Source: Geodermatophilus arenarius (GTDB lineage Bacteria > Actinomycetota > Actinomycetes > Mycobacteriales > Geodermatophilaceae). From it: 64,000 nucleotides of DNA. How positions within the stretch are numbered: position 1 is the first letter of the stretch; the number at the start of each line of letters is the position of its first letter. This document shows positions 16,964 through 25,229 of this stretch, one piece after another. The stretch spans positions 124,001 through 188,000 of the forward strand of contig NZ_JBHSGR010000002.1 in the NCBI RefSeq assembly GCF_042654585.1, in the 5' to 3' direction. The notes below the pieces were generated by a model, which was not told the origin of the DNA, did not search any database, and saw only the letters and a program-made list of their open reading frames with translations. Both the position numbers and the translations under genes were made by a program.

Positions 16964-17937
16964 TGCGCCTCTCGCTGCTCGACCGCTCGCGCACCCGCGC
17001 CGGCGAGCCGGACGCGGCGGCGCTGCGCGGCACCGTCGAGCGGGCCGTGGCGGCCGAGCGGCTGGGCTACGGGCGGTTCTGGGTCGCCGAGCACCACGGC
17101 GTGCCCGGCATCGCCGGGGCCGCGCCCGCCGTGCTGCTGGCCGCGGTCGCCGGCCGGACGACGACGATCCGGCTGGGCTCGGCCGGCGTCATGCTGCCGC
17201 ACCACCAGCCGCTCGTCGTCGCCGAGCAGTTCGCCACCCTCACCGCCTTCGCGCCCGGCCGCGTCGACCTGGGCCTGGGCCGCTCACCGGGCTTCACCCC
17301 GCCCGTGCGCCGGGCGCTGCGGGAGGCCGAGCGCGACTTCGCCGCCGACCTCGCCGAGCTGCGCGCCCACCTCGACGGCACCGCGGAGATCACGATGCAC
17401 CCGCGCCCGGCCGGCGACGTGCCGATGTGGGTGCTGGCCACCGGGCGCGGCCTGGAGGTCGCCGCGGCACTCGGCCTGCCGGTCGTCGTCGGCGGGCCGC
17501 TGCTGGGGGTGGCCGGCGACCCGGAGCCGGGGCGGCAGGCGCTGGCCCGCTACCGCCGCGCCTACCGGCCCTCGGAGCAGGCGCCGGAGCCGGAGGTCGC
17601 GATCAGCCTGGACGTGCTCGTCGCCGACACCGCGGCCGAGGCCGCCGACCTGCTGCTGCCCGAGGCGTGGGCGATGGCGCAGGCGCGCACCACCGGCGTC
17701 TTCCCGCCGCTGGAGCCGGTGGCCGCGGTGGAGGCAGCGCCGATGACGGCCGTGCAGCGGCGGCACGCGGAGCGGACGGCGGCCACGGCGGTCGCCGGCA
17801 CCGCCTCGCAGGTGGCCGCGCGGCTGGCGGAGCTGGCCGAGCGCACGGGCGCGACCGAGCTCGTCGCCGCGGGCAGCACGCACGACCGGACGGCGCTGGC
17901 CGCCTCCGACGCGGCGCTGGCCGGGCTGCTCGCCTGA
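16963..17937 (+). CDS. LLM-class flavin-dependent oxidoreductase
   Basis: 324 residues, luciferase-like TIM barrel of the MsnO8-type subgroup (short proteins beginning LSLLDRS). Conserved pieces: YGRFWVAEHHGVPGIAGAAP, TIRLGSAGVMLPHHQPLVVAEQFATL, VDLGLGRSPG. Such enzymes use reduced FMN or F420 for monooxygenation or hydride transfer; cofactor and substrate cannot be read here. The ATG shares one base with the lyase stop (TGATG), so it is translated from the same mRNA. Confidence 0.9.
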   Translation: MRLSLLDRSRTRAGEPDAAALRGTVERAVAAERLGYGRFWVAEHHGVPGIAGAAPAVLLAAVAGRTTTIRLGSAGVMLPHHQPLVVAEQFATLTAFAPGRVDLGLGRSPGFTPPVRRALREAERDFAADLAELRAHLDGTAEITMHPRPAGDVPMWVLATGRGLEVAAALGLPVVVGGPLLGVAGDPEPGRQALARYRRAYRPSEQAPEPEVAISLDVLVADTAAEAADLLLPEAWAMAQARTTGVFPPLEPVAAVEAAPMTAVQRRHAERTAATAVAGTASQVAARLAELAERTGATELVAAGSTHDRTALAASDAALAGLLA

Positions 17938-17944
17938 GCGGTCC

Positions 17945-18628
17945 TCACCCCGTGGCGCCGGTGTCGGAGTGGGACGCGCCGACCGGCTTGGACTCCGGCG
18001 ACCCCCGCTGGCGCAGGTAGACGGCGAACACCGCCATCGAGCCGACTGCCAGCATCTCCGACTGCCAGTTCTGGAAGCTGCGGTTCCAGAAGTCGGCGTG
18101 GCCGAGGTAGGCCACCCAGCTCACCGGGTCCGCGTGCGACTGCAGCTGCCCGGTGTTGTACGCCGCCCAGCCGGCGACCGAGGTCGCCGCCCAGGTCAGC
18201 AGGAAGATCCCGGCGAACAGCAGCCCCAGGGACCGGGAGAACAGCGCGCTGCGCCAGCCGCCCGGCCGCGCCCACGCCGGCGAGTCGTCGCGGGCGTGGG
18301 CGCCCGTCAGCTGGTCCTCGTCGCTCTCGGTCCCGGCGTCGTCCAGCTCCTTGGACTCCGGCGACCCCCGCTGCACCAGCCAGACGGTGGCGAACACGTA
18401 GAGGAAGAACTGCAGGTACTCCGACTGCCAGTTCTCCATGACGTCGACGGCGAACGACGACGAGGTCACGTAGTGCGCCAGGGTGACCGGGGCGAGGCCC
18501 TCGGCCTGGCGGTCCTCGCTCGTCTGGGCCGCCCCGGCCACCGCCTGCCCGGCCAGGCTGAGCAGGAACAGCAGTCCGAAGCCCAGGCTCAGCGAGTTCT
18601 CCCGGACGAACCGCCGCACTCCGCTCAC
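17945..18628 (-). CDS. DUF6766-type membrane protein with internal duplication
   Basis: 227 residues. Two halves repeat the same plan: a hydrophobic helix near NSLSLGFGLLFLLSLAGQAVAG or RSLGLLFAGIFLLTWAATSVAG, an NWQSE motif, a second helix, then the exact tag QRGSPESK. At DNA level a 23-nt identity (17988-18010 and 18351-18373) and a 16-nt identity (18057-18072 and 18420-18435) recur at the same 69-nt spacing, so the copies lie 363 nt (121 codons) apart. Predicted four membrane helices. The GTG start overlaps the stop of the 30-residue gene in GTGA. Family function unknown. Confidence 0.85.
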   Translation of the reverse strand: MSGVRRFVRENSLSLGFGLLFLLSLAGQAVAGAAQTSEDRQAEGLAPVTLAHYVTSSSFAVDVMENWQSEYLQFFLYVFATVWLVQRGSPESKELDDAGTESDEDQLTGAHARDDSPAWARPGGWRSALFSRSLGLLFAGIFLLTWAATSVAGWAAYNTGQLQSHADPVSWVAYLGHADFWNRSFQNWQSEMLAVGSMAVFAVYLRQRGSPESKPVGASHSDTGATG

Positions 18629-18717
18629 CGCCCGAGCAGGGCGAGGACCAGGCAGTAGGCCACGCCGCCGAAGACGACCAGCAGGTAGGCCAGGAACACC
18701 CCGCGCACGGATCTCAC
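18625..18717 (-). CDS. 30-residue single-helix membrane protein
   Basis: Thirty codons: GTG at 18717, TGA at 18625-18627. The product is almost all one membrane helix (VFLAYLLVVFGGVAYCLVLA) with positive charges at the N-terminus (RSVR). The start overlaps the stop of the lipoprotein gene in GTGA and the stop overlaps the DUF6766 start in GTGA, so three genes are chained by 4-nt overlaps. That tight double coupling is the main evidence that it is translated. Possibly a small subunit of the DUF6766 protein (inference). Confidence 0.7.
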   Translation of the reverse strand: MRSVRGVFLAYLLVVFGGVAYCLVLALLGR

Positions 18718-19091
18718 GAGCCCTCCACCAGGCAGTCGTAGCGCCCCTCGCCGGAGGGCCGGCAGCCGGCCGCGGCCACCTCCCAGCCGTCGGGCGCGCG
18801 GGAGAGGAAGAGCGTGTCGTCGGTGAGCCGCACCTGGGCCTCCTGACCCCAGACCTGCGCGGTGACGACGCCGCCGGTGCCGAGCGGGAGCTCCTCGAGC
18901 GCCACGGGGCAGCCGGTCGGCTCCTCGTGCTCCAGCGCCTGCACCGCCGCGTCGGTGAGCAGGTCGCAGCGGGTGGCGGGATCGGCCGTCGCGAAGTCCC
19001 CGGCCACCTGCTCGACGTCGGGCAGGTGCACGTCCGAGCACCCGGTCAGCACCACCACCAGCACCGCCGTCGAGCACACCGCCGTCCGCAC
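18714..19091 (-). CDS. Small secreted lipoprotein
   Basis: 125 residues from the GTG at 19091, which has a strong ribosome binding site (CAGGAGGAC). A lipoprotein signal peptide ends in LTGC with Cys18 as the lipidation site. The mature part has several further cysteines (RCDLL, TGCPVAL, AAGCRPS, YDCLVE), probably forming two disulfides outside the cell. I do not recognise a family; the layout resembles small actinobacterial DUF4333-like lipoproteins. First gene of the lipoprotein/30-residue/DUF6766 operon. Confidence 0.78.
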   Translation of the reverse strand: MRTAVCSTAVLVVVLTGCSDVHLPDVEQVAGDFATADPATRCDLLTDAAVQALEHEEPTGCPVALEELPLGTGGVVTAQVWGQEAQVRLTDDTLFLSRAPDGWEVAAAGCRPSGEGRYDCLVEGS

Positions 19092-19206
19092 GGGTCGTCC
19101 TCCTGTCGTGCTCCCGCGTCGGCTCCGCAGGTGTGCCGATCGTGGGCCGGGGAGCCGGGCCCCGCCACCTCGGGTGATCACCCGATCGGGCGGTGAGCCG
19201 CGGCAC

Positions 19207-19221
19207 TACGGTGACGCTGTG
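19207..19221 (+). promoter_or_regulatory. Leaderless-type -10 box of the CrtI-like gene
   Basis: TACGGT at 19207-19212, 6 nt, then GTG at 19219. This fixes the start of the desaturase gene, whose frame is otherwise open far upstream. Confidence 0.55.
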
Positions 19222-20721
19222 GCACGGGTGGTGGTCGTCGGCGCCGGGCTGGGCGGCCTCGCCGCCGCGGCGCGGCTCGGCGCGCTCGGGCACCGGGTGA
19301 CCGTGCTGGAGCAGTCCGGCGCCGTCGGCGGCAAACTCGGCTGGTACGCCCGCGACGGCCACGCCTTCGACACCGGCCCGAGCCTGGTCACGCTGCCGCA
19401 GGTGCTGCGCGACCTGTTCGACGCCACCGGCGGCCCGCTGGAGGAGTCCGTCGACCTCGTCCGGCTCGACCCCGCCGTCGACTACCGGTTCGCCGACGGC
19501 ACCCGGCTGGCCGTCCCCGGGCACCTCGAGGCGGTCCCCGGCGCGCTCGACGCCGCCCTCGGCGACGACGCCGGCACGCAGTGGCAGGCGCTGCTCGAGC
19601 GCGCCGGCGCGATGTGGGCGATCACCGAGCAGCCGTTCCTCCGCTCGCCGCTGCGCGGCGCGGCCACCCTGGCCCGGCTGGCCCGCGACCCGGCCGACGT
19701 CGCCGCCGTCGCGCCCTGGCAGACGCTGCGCGGCCTGGGCGCCCGCTACCTGCGCGACCCGCGGCTGCGCGTGCTGCTCGACCGCTACGCCACCTACTCC
19801 GGCTCCGACCCGCGGCGCGCGCCCGCCGTGCTGGCCACCGTGCCCTACGTCGAGCAGGCGTTCGGCTCCTGGTACGTGCGCGGCGGGCTGCACCGGCTGG
19901 CCGAGGCGGTGGCCGAGCGGGCCCGCGAGCACGGCGCCGACGTCCGCACCGGCACGCCGGTCCGGCGGGTGCTGCGCGACGGCGGCCGGGTGGCCGGGGT
20001 GGAGCTCGCCGAGGGCGGCGAGGTGACCGCCGACGTCGTCGTCTCCGGCGCCGACGCCACCGCCCTGTACGCCGGGCTGCTGCCGCCGGACCGGCGCACC
20101 CGCGCGGTGCGGCGCGGCCTGACCCGGGCGACGCCGTCGCTGTCGGGGTTCGTGCTGCTGCTCGCGCTGCGTGGCCGCACGCCGGGCCTGGCGCACCACA
20201 CCGTCGCCTTCCCCGCCGACTACGACGCCGAGTTCGACGCGGTCTTCGGCACCGGACGCCACCGCGGCCTGCCCTGCCCGGTGCCCGACCCGACCGTCTA
20301 CATCAGCGCTCCCGACGACCCCGCCACCCGGCCCGACGACGACAGCGAGTCGTGGTTCGTCCTGGTCAACGCGCCGCGGCACGACCCCGAGTGCGGCGTC
20401 GACTGGGACACCCCGGGCCTCGCCGACCGCTACGCCACCCGGGTGCTGGAGGTGATGGCCGCGCGCGGGCTCGACGTCCGGTCCCGGCTGCGCTGGTCGG
20501 TGACCCGCACGCCGGCCGACCTCGCCCGCGAGACCGGCAGCGTCGGCGGCTCGATCTACGGCACCTCGAGCAACGGCGCCCGCGCGGCGTTCCTGCGCCC
20601 GGGCAACGCCGCCCCGGTGCGCGGGCTGTACCTGGTCGGCGGCTCGTCGCACCCGGGCGGCGGGCTGCCGCTGGTCACCCTGTCGGCGGAGATCGTCGCG
20701 GGGCTGGTCGGCCCGGCCTGA
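19219..20721 (+). CDS. CrtI-family FAD-dependent desaturase/oxidoreductase
   Basis: 500 residues. The N-terminal dinucleotide-binding fold VVVGAGLGGLAAAARLG (residues 5-21) is followed by VLEQSGAVGGKLGWYARDGH and FDTGPSLVTLP, typical of phytoene desaturases. The C-terminus has the carotenoid-desaturase motif GLYLVGGSSHPGGGLPLVTLS. Such enzymes insert double bonds into phytoene or related C30/C40 precursors at the membrane. No phytoene synthase or geranylgeranyl synthase gene is adjacent, so the exact carotenoid step is not set by context. Confidence 0.88.
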   Translation: MARVVVVGAGLGGLAAAARLGALGHRVTVLEQSGAVGGKLGWYARDGHAFDTGPSLVTLPQVLRDLFDATGGPLEESVDLVRLDPAVDYRFADGTRLAVPGHLEAVPGALDAALGDDAGTQWQALLERAGAMWAITEQPFLRSPLRGAATLARLARDPADVAAVAPWQTLRGLGARYLRDPRLRVLLDRYATYSGSDPRRAPAVLATVPYVEQAFGSWYVRGGLHRLAEAVAERAREHGADVRTGTPVRRVLRDGGRVAGVELAEGGEVTADVVVSGADATALYAGLLPPDRRTRAVRRGLTRATPSLSGFVLLLALRGRTPGLAHHTVAFPADYDAEFDAVFGTGRHRGLPCPVPDPTVYISAPDDPATRPDDDSESWFVLVNAPRHDPECGVDWDTPGLADRYATRVLEVMAARGLDVRSRLRWSVTRTPADLARETGSVGGSIYGTSSNGARAAFLRPGNAAPVRGLYLVGGSSHPGGGLPLVTLSAEIVAGLVGPA

Positions 20722-20748
20722 CGCGCCCCGGCGTGCGAGGGTCCCCCG

Positions 20749-21258
20749 GTGCGCACCGACCCGCCGGAGACCGCCGACGAGACCACCACGCTGACCGGCT
20801 ACCTCTCCTACCAGCGCGAGACGCTGCTGCTGAAGACCGAGGGGCTCAGGCGCGAGCAGCTGGCCCGGGCGCACCCGCCGTCGTCGCTCACCCTGGCCGG
20901 GCTGCTGTACCACCTCGCGCTGGTGGAGGAGACCTGGGCGGTGGAGCGGTTCGCCGGGGAGCCGGAGCCCGCGCCGTGGGACGGCGTCGACTGGGACGCG
21001 ACCCCCGACTGGGAGTTCGACGCCGCCGTGGACCTCGAGCCGGAGGTGCTGCGCGAGCGCTACCGGGAGGCCGGCCGGCGCACCGACGCGGTGGTCGCGG
21101 CGGCCGGGTCGCTGGACGCGCTGTCGGTGGTGCCGCTGCGCAACGGCAACCGGTTCAGCCTGCGCTGGATGCTGCTGCACCTGGTCGAGGAGACCGCCCG
21201 GCACAACGGCCACGCCGACCTGCTGCGCGAGGCGGTGGACGGCGTCACCGGCGAGTGA
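20749..21258 (+). CDS. DinB/DUF664 family protein
   Basis: 169 residues, a four-helix bundle of the DinB superfamily. The likely metal ligands are the histidine in YHLALVEETW (about 57) and those in HLVEETARHNGHADLLRE (about 144-160). In actinobacteria many such proteins are thiol-dependent (mycothiol or bacillithiol) transferases; this organism has mshB. GTG start with a GAGGGT box 6 nt upstream. Confidence 0.88.
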   Translation: MRTDPPETADETTTLTGYLSYQRETLLLKTEGLRREQLARAHPPSSLTLAGLLYHLALVEETWAVERFAGEPEPAPWDGVDWDATPDWEFDAAVDLEPEVLRERYREAGRRTDAVVAAAGSLDALSVVPLRNGNRFSLRWMLLHLVEETARHNGHADLLREAVDGVTGE

Positions 21259-21262
21259 GGCG

Positions 21263-21916
21263 CTACCGCGCGAGCTCCGTCGCCCAGGCGGCGACGGCGA
21301 TCTCCCCGGTGGTGCCGGCGTCGACCCACACCGGCAGGACTTGACCCGGGTCACCGGGCACCGGGACGACGCGCAGCGCCTGCCCCTCGGTGAGCCCGCC
21401 GTCGGTGACCGTGGCCGACCAGGAGACGCCGGTGACCGCGCTCTGGCCCGGCTGCAGCACCAGCGGGGCCGGCCCCGGGTCGATGACCGTGTAGCTCGAC
21501 TCGTGCGCCACGGTGAACGGCATCGGCCGGCCCGTCCCGTCGAGCACCTCGACTCCGGCGTAGCCGGTGACGTCCCGCGGCGCGTCCCCGCAGTTGGTCA
21601 CGGTGACGACGACGCCGCGGTGGCCGAGCCCGGCGTCGACCGGGCCGGCGGTGACGAGCAGGCCCAGCGGCGAGCATGTCGGCGTCACCGGCTGCGGCAC
21701 CTCCGGCGCGCCGGGTGCCGGGGTGGGCCCGGTCGGCTCCGCGGCCGGGGTGGGTCCGCCCGGCACGCCGGTGCCCGCGGCCTCGGCGCCACCCGGGACG
21801 CGGGCCGCCAGCACCCCGGCCGTCACCGCGACGACGGCCAGGGCCACCAGCAGCGGGACGAGCCACCGGGCCCGCGGCGTCCCAGCCCCGCGCGGGGTGT
21901 CAGCCCCGCGCGGCAC
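21263..21916 (-). CDS. DUF4232-like secreted or membrane-anchored protein
   Basis: 217 residues. A signal-anchor helix (about 18-41, WLVPLLVALAVVAVTAGVLA) and a Pro/Ala-rich linker precede a beta-sandwich domain of DUF4232 type (about 80-215): TNCGDAPRDVTGYAGVEVLD, LQPGQSAVTGVSWS. The GTG start lies inside the last codons of the upstream Rossmann-like gene (17-nt overlap). Function unknown; probably exposed on the cell surface. Confidence 0.8.
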   Translation of the reverse strand: MPRGADTPRGAGTPRARWLVPLLVALAVVAVTAGVLAARVPGGAEAAGTGVPGGPTPAAEPTGPTPAPGAPEVPQPVTPTCSPLGLLVTAGPVDAGLGHRGVVVTVTNCGDAPRDVTGYAGVEVLDGTGRPMPFTVAHESSYTVIDPGPAPLVLQPGQSAVTGVSWSATVTDGGLTEGQALRVVPVPGDPGQVLPVWVDAGTTGEIAVAAWATELAR

Positions 21917-23363
21917 CGAGGCCCAGCACCGCGGCGAGCCCGAGCGCGCTGCGCGGGGCGTAGGCCGCCCGCCACAGCCCGCCGTGGACGGCGGCGTACG
22001 CCTCGTCCTGCCACGGCTGCTCGTGCCGCGGCCCGCCTCCGGTGTGCAGGTCGTGCACCAGCAGCGCGGCCATGAGCACGTTCGACGTCGCCGGCTCGAA
22101 CACCTCGACGCCGAAGCGGTGCGCCCCCGCGTAGGCGGCGGCCAGCGCGCGGTTCTTCACCACCGAGCGGGTGCGGGTGGGCGGCGCGACGTTCATCGAC
22201 ACCGTCGTCCCGGCCGCCCGCGCGACGGTCGCCCGCCACCGCTGCAGCCGCTTGGCCAGCGCGTAGTTCGGGCCCTGCTGCGCGACCAGGCTGTCGCTGA
22301 TGCCCGGGTCGGTGCCCGGCACGTACGCCCGCTGCAGCAGCCGCCCGGCCGAGAGGGTGCGCAGCGGCCGGCCGAGGAGCTTGCCGGCGCGGGAGCGGCC
22401 GGCGTAGGCGCGCGCCGACTGCTCGACGGCGTCGCCGGGGACGGCGAAGACGTCGGTGGGCGTGGCGAGGAAGGCCAGCGCGAGGTCGGGACGGTCGCGC
22501 TGCAGGCGGAGGGTGAGCGCGTCGACCGCCGCCGACACCCGCACGTTGGTGGCGCCGTCGGCGTAGACGTAGTCGCCGAGCACCGGGTCGCCGGGCAGGC
22601 CGGCCACCCAGTCGCCGACGGCGGGCACCTCGCGCACGAGGTCGGCGCCCGCGGTGCCGGCGAGGTCGCCGTCGTCGGCGGTGGCGGGCAGCAGCAGCCG
22701 TCCGGCGCCGCGGCGGGCGGTGTCGAGCACCCGCCGCCACAGGTCCGGCCGCGGCAGGTCGACCCCGGCCACGGTGGCGCCCCACCGCAGCAGTGCTGTC
22801 AGCGGGCCCATCTCCGCGCCCGCGCCGAGCACGACGACGGTCCGGCCGGGCAGCGACAGCCACTCCGGGTGCGCGGCCACGGTGCGCACCGCCTCGCCGA
22901 GGCTGGGTTCGGCGATGCCGCCCTCGACCCAGGTGTCCACCTGGCGCAGCAGGTCGTCGCCGCGCAGCCGCCGGCCGTGGAAGGGCAGCGTGAACTCGCG
23001 CTCGGGCTCGGCGGTGCCGGCCACCTCGCGGGCCCGCAGCACCCGGCCGGCCGGCGCCGCGGGCAGCGCGGCCAGCGGCTGCTCGCCGTCGTCGGCGGCC
23101 ACCCGCAGCCGGGCGTGCACGGCGTCCAGGCCGGCCGCGGCGATGGCCCGGGCCGCGTCCGGGGAGGCCAGCCCCGCCTCGACCAGGCGGCGGAAGTGCA
23201 CCAGGTAGCCCGCCCGCCAGTTGGTCTCGGACTCGGCGGCGCGGGCGCCGGTCGGGTCGACCGGGCGCAGCGCGTCGGCGACGACGGCGCGCCCGACCGC
23301 CGCGGTGCTGCGCCGCCCGTCGGGGCCGGCGGGGAAGACGACTCCGGTGTCGTCGGTGCTCAT
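21900..23363 (-). CDS. Large conserved hypothetical protein with Rossmann-like segment
   Basis: 487 residues, soluble. A dinucleotide- or SAM-binding-like motif stands mid-protein: TVVVLGAGAEMGPLTALLRW then GATVAGVDLPRPDLW (near 173-205). Other conserved-looking segments: ETNWRAGYLVHFRRLVEAGL near the start, GLVAQQGPNYALAKRLQRWR-like and VSMNVAPPTRTRSVVKNRAL towards the end. I believe related proteins occur in actinobacteria and some algae, but I know no assigned function. It overlaps the DUF4232 gene by 17 nt and follows pepA's divergence-free strand order with a 7-nt gap. Confidence 0.8.
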   Translation of the reverse strand: MSTDDTGVVFPAGPDGRRSTAAVGRAVVADALRPVDPTGARAAESETNWRAGYLVHFRRLVEAGLASPDAARAIAAAGLDAVHARLRVAADDGEQPLAALPAAPAGRVLRAREVAGTAEPEREFTLPFHGRRLRGDDLLRQVDTWVEGGIAEPSLGEAVRTVAAHPEWLSLPGRTVVVLGAGAEMGPLTALLRWGATVAGVDLPRPDLWRRVLDTARRGAGRLLLPATADDGDLAGTAGADLVREVPAVGDWVAGLPGDPVLGDYVYADGATNVRVSAAVDALTLRLQRDRPDLALAFLATPTDVFAVPGDAVEQSARAYAGRSRAGKLLGRPLRTLSAGRLLQRAYVPGTDPGISDSLVAQQGPNYALAKRLQRWRATVARAAGTTVSMNVAPPTRTRSVVKNRALAAAYAGAHRFGVEVFEPATSNVLMAALLVHDLHTGGGPRHEQPWQDEAYAAVHGGLWRAAYAPRSALGLAAVLGLGAARG

Positions 23364-23370
23364 GGGCTCC

Positions 23371-24897
23371 TCAGTCCGTCACGGTCGGCGGCGGGTCGAG
23401 CGGGGCGCCGGCCTCCAGCCAGCGCAGCAGCGTGCGGACGCCGAACCCGGTGCCGCCCTTGACCACCTCGGCGTCGTCGGAGCCGGCCCGGGCCGGGCCC
23501 GCGATGTCGAGGTGCGCCCACGGCAGGTCGCCGGCGAACGGGCGCAGGAACAGCGCGGCGGTGGTGCCGCCGGGGTTGCCGGGGGCGTTGTTGGCGTCGG
23601 CGACGTCGCTGTCGAGCAGGTCGGCGTACTCCTCGGCCAGCGGCATCCGCCAGACCCGCTCGCCGGCGTGCAGCGCGGCGGTGGACAGCGCGCCGGCCAG
23701 CCCGTCGGTGGTGGCGTACAGCCCGGCCGTGCGGGCCCCGAGCGCGGTGCGCATCGCGCCGGTGAGCGTGGCGACGTCGACCAGCGCGGTGGCGCCGAGG
23801 TGCAGCCGGGCGTGGGCGAGGCCGTCGGCGAGCACCATCCGGCCCTCGGCGTCGGTGTTCCTGACCTCGGTGGTGCGCCCGCCGACGTGCCGGACGACGT
23901 CGGAGGGCCGGTAGGACGACCCGGACACCGCGTTCTCCGCGGCCGGGACGACGGCGGTGACCGCGACCGGCAGCTCCAGCCGCGCGGCGGCGTCGACCGC
24001 GGCGAGCACCGCCGCTCCCCCGGCCATGTCGGTCTTCATCTCGCGCATGCCGGGGCCGCGCTTGATCTGCAGGCCGCCGGTGTCGAACGTGATGCCCTTG
24101 CCGACCAGAACCGGCCGGCCGGGCCCGGCGCCGGGCGGCTCGTACGCGGCGACGACGACCCGCGGCGGGGACGCCGAGCCGCCGCCGACGGCGAGCACGC
24201 CGCCGAAGCCGCCCGCGGCGAGCTCCTCGGGGCCGAGCACGGTGACGGTCACGTGCGGCAGGCCGGAGAGCCGCTCGACGGCCTGCGCCGCCAGCCAGGC
24301 CGGGTCCTCGGTGTTCGGCGGGGTGTTGACCAGGTCGCGGGCCCAGGCGACGGCGGAGCCGGTGACCTCCCCGGCGCGGGCGGCCGCGACGACGGCCGGG
24401 TCGTCGGCGTCGGTGGCGACCACGGTGACGGTGGCCAGCCGCGGCGGGTGCGGCCGGGAGGTCTGGCGGAACCGGTAGCCGGCCAGCAGCGCGGCCTCGA
24501 CGGCGGCGCGGACCTCGTCGGCGCCGGCAGGGGCGGCAGCGCCGTCGAGGGGCAGGACCAGCCGGGTGGCGCCGTGCTCGGCGAGGGTCTGCGCGCGGCG
24601 CACCGCGGTGGCGACGTAGCCGCGCAGGTGCGGCAGCGTCCCGTCGCCGAGGCCGGCGGCGACGACGCTGCGCGGGGAGCGGCCGGGGACGGGCAGGTCG
24701 GTGACCTTGCCGGGCCGGCCGGTGTTGCCGGTGTCCTGCAGCGCGCCGGCGAGCAGGCCGGCCGGGACCGGCGGGGCGGTGCCGGGGGCGGGCGAGGTCA
24801 GCCAGGTCGGCAGCGTGCCGCCGGAGCCGACCGGGACGGCGAGGACGTCGTCCTCGGTGAGGCGCGGCAGGCGGGCCAGCAGTTCGACCCGCGGCAA
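23371..24897 (-). CDS. pepA: Leucyl aminopeptidase (M17)
   Basis: 508 residues counted from a TTG at 24897. The C-terminal catalytic domain has the two-metal site: VGKGITFDTGG (Lys267, Asp272), MKTDMAGG (Asp290) and the family signature NTDAEGRMVLAD (Asp349, Glu351). It removes N-terminal residues from peptides in the cytoplasm. The start is uncertain: the frame stays open upstream to the DUF3117 stop with an Ala/Pro-rich stretch and no ATG or GTG, so a TTG or a CTG near 24988 is used. It lies 7 nt upstream of the Rossmann-like gene, so they are probably co-transcribed. Confidence 0.9.
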   Translation of the reverse strand: MPRVELLARLPRLTEDDVLAVPVGSGGTLPTWLTSPAPGTAPPVPAGLLAGALQDTGNTGRPGKVTDLPVPGRSPRSVVAAGLGDGTLPHLRGYVATAVRRAQTLAEHGATRLVLPLDGAAAPAGADEVRAAVEAALLAGYRFRQTSRPHPPRLATVTVVATDADDPAVVAAARAGEVTGSAVAWARDLVNTPPNTEDPAWLAAQAVERLSGLPHVTVTVLGPEELAAGGFGGVLAVGGGSASPPRVVVAAYEPPGAGPGRPVLVGKGITFDTGGLQIKRGPGMREMKTDMAGGAAVLAAVDAAARLELPVAVTAVVPAAENAVSGSSYRPSDVVRHVGGRTTEVRNTDAEGRMVLADGLAHARLHLGATALVDVATLTGAMRTALGARTAGLYATTDGLAGALSTAALHAGERVWRMPLAEEYADLLDSDVADANNAPGNPGGTTAALFLRPFAGDLPWAHLDIAGPARAGSDDAEVVKGGTGFGVRTLLRWLEAGAPLDPPPTVTD

Positions 24898-24901
24898 GGG
24901 T

Positions 24902-24942
24902 GCGGCCCCGGTCGCCGGCGTGCTGCCGGCGGCCGGGGCCGC
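24902..24942. repeat. GC-rich inverted repeat before pepA
   Basis: GCGGCCCCGG (24902-24911) pairs with CCGGGGCCGC (24933-24942). It may terminate the DUF3117 transcript. If pepA starts further upstream, it would instead lie inside coding sequence. Confidence 0.4.
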
Positions 24943-24986
24943 GTCGTCCTGCGCGGTGCTGCCCGAGGGCGAGCTCGCGGGGACGT

Positions 24987-25154
24987 TCAGCTGGTCGCGC
25001 CCTTCAACGCCTCGGACAGCGCCGCGGCCTCGTCGGGGGACAACTCGACGACCAGGCGGCCGCCGCCCTCGAGCGGCACCCGCATGACCAGGCCGCGCCC
25101 CTCCTTGGTGACCTCCAGGGGACCTTCACCCGTGCGCGGCTTCATGGCCGCCAT
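24987..25154 (-). CDS. DUF3117 protein
   Basis: 55 residues, MAAMKPRTGEGPLEVTKEGR at the N-terminus and a conserved GGGRLVVELSPDEAAALSDA core. This small protein is nearly invariant across actinobacteria (Rv1211 in M. tuberculosis, from memory), yet its role is unknown. A GGAGG ribosome binding site stands 5-6 nt before the ATG at 25154. It lies downstream of tag on the same strand, the order also found in mycobacteria. Confidence 0.95.
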   Translation of the reverse strand: MAAMKPRTGEGPLEVTKEGRGLVMRVPLEGGGRLVVELSPDEAAALSEALKGATS

Positions 25155-25229
25155 GCGTGCCTCCTTCGCCGGCCACCCGTCGCCCCTGTGCGGCTGCGGT
25201 GTGGCTGTGTCTCGGTGCAGTGAGCTCCG

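Noticed and set aside
18625..21354. Long minus-strand open frame of 909 codons
   Set aside because: Low-complexity Arg/Gly/Ala product opposite crtI and dinB; only its last 30 codons read as a real micro-protein.
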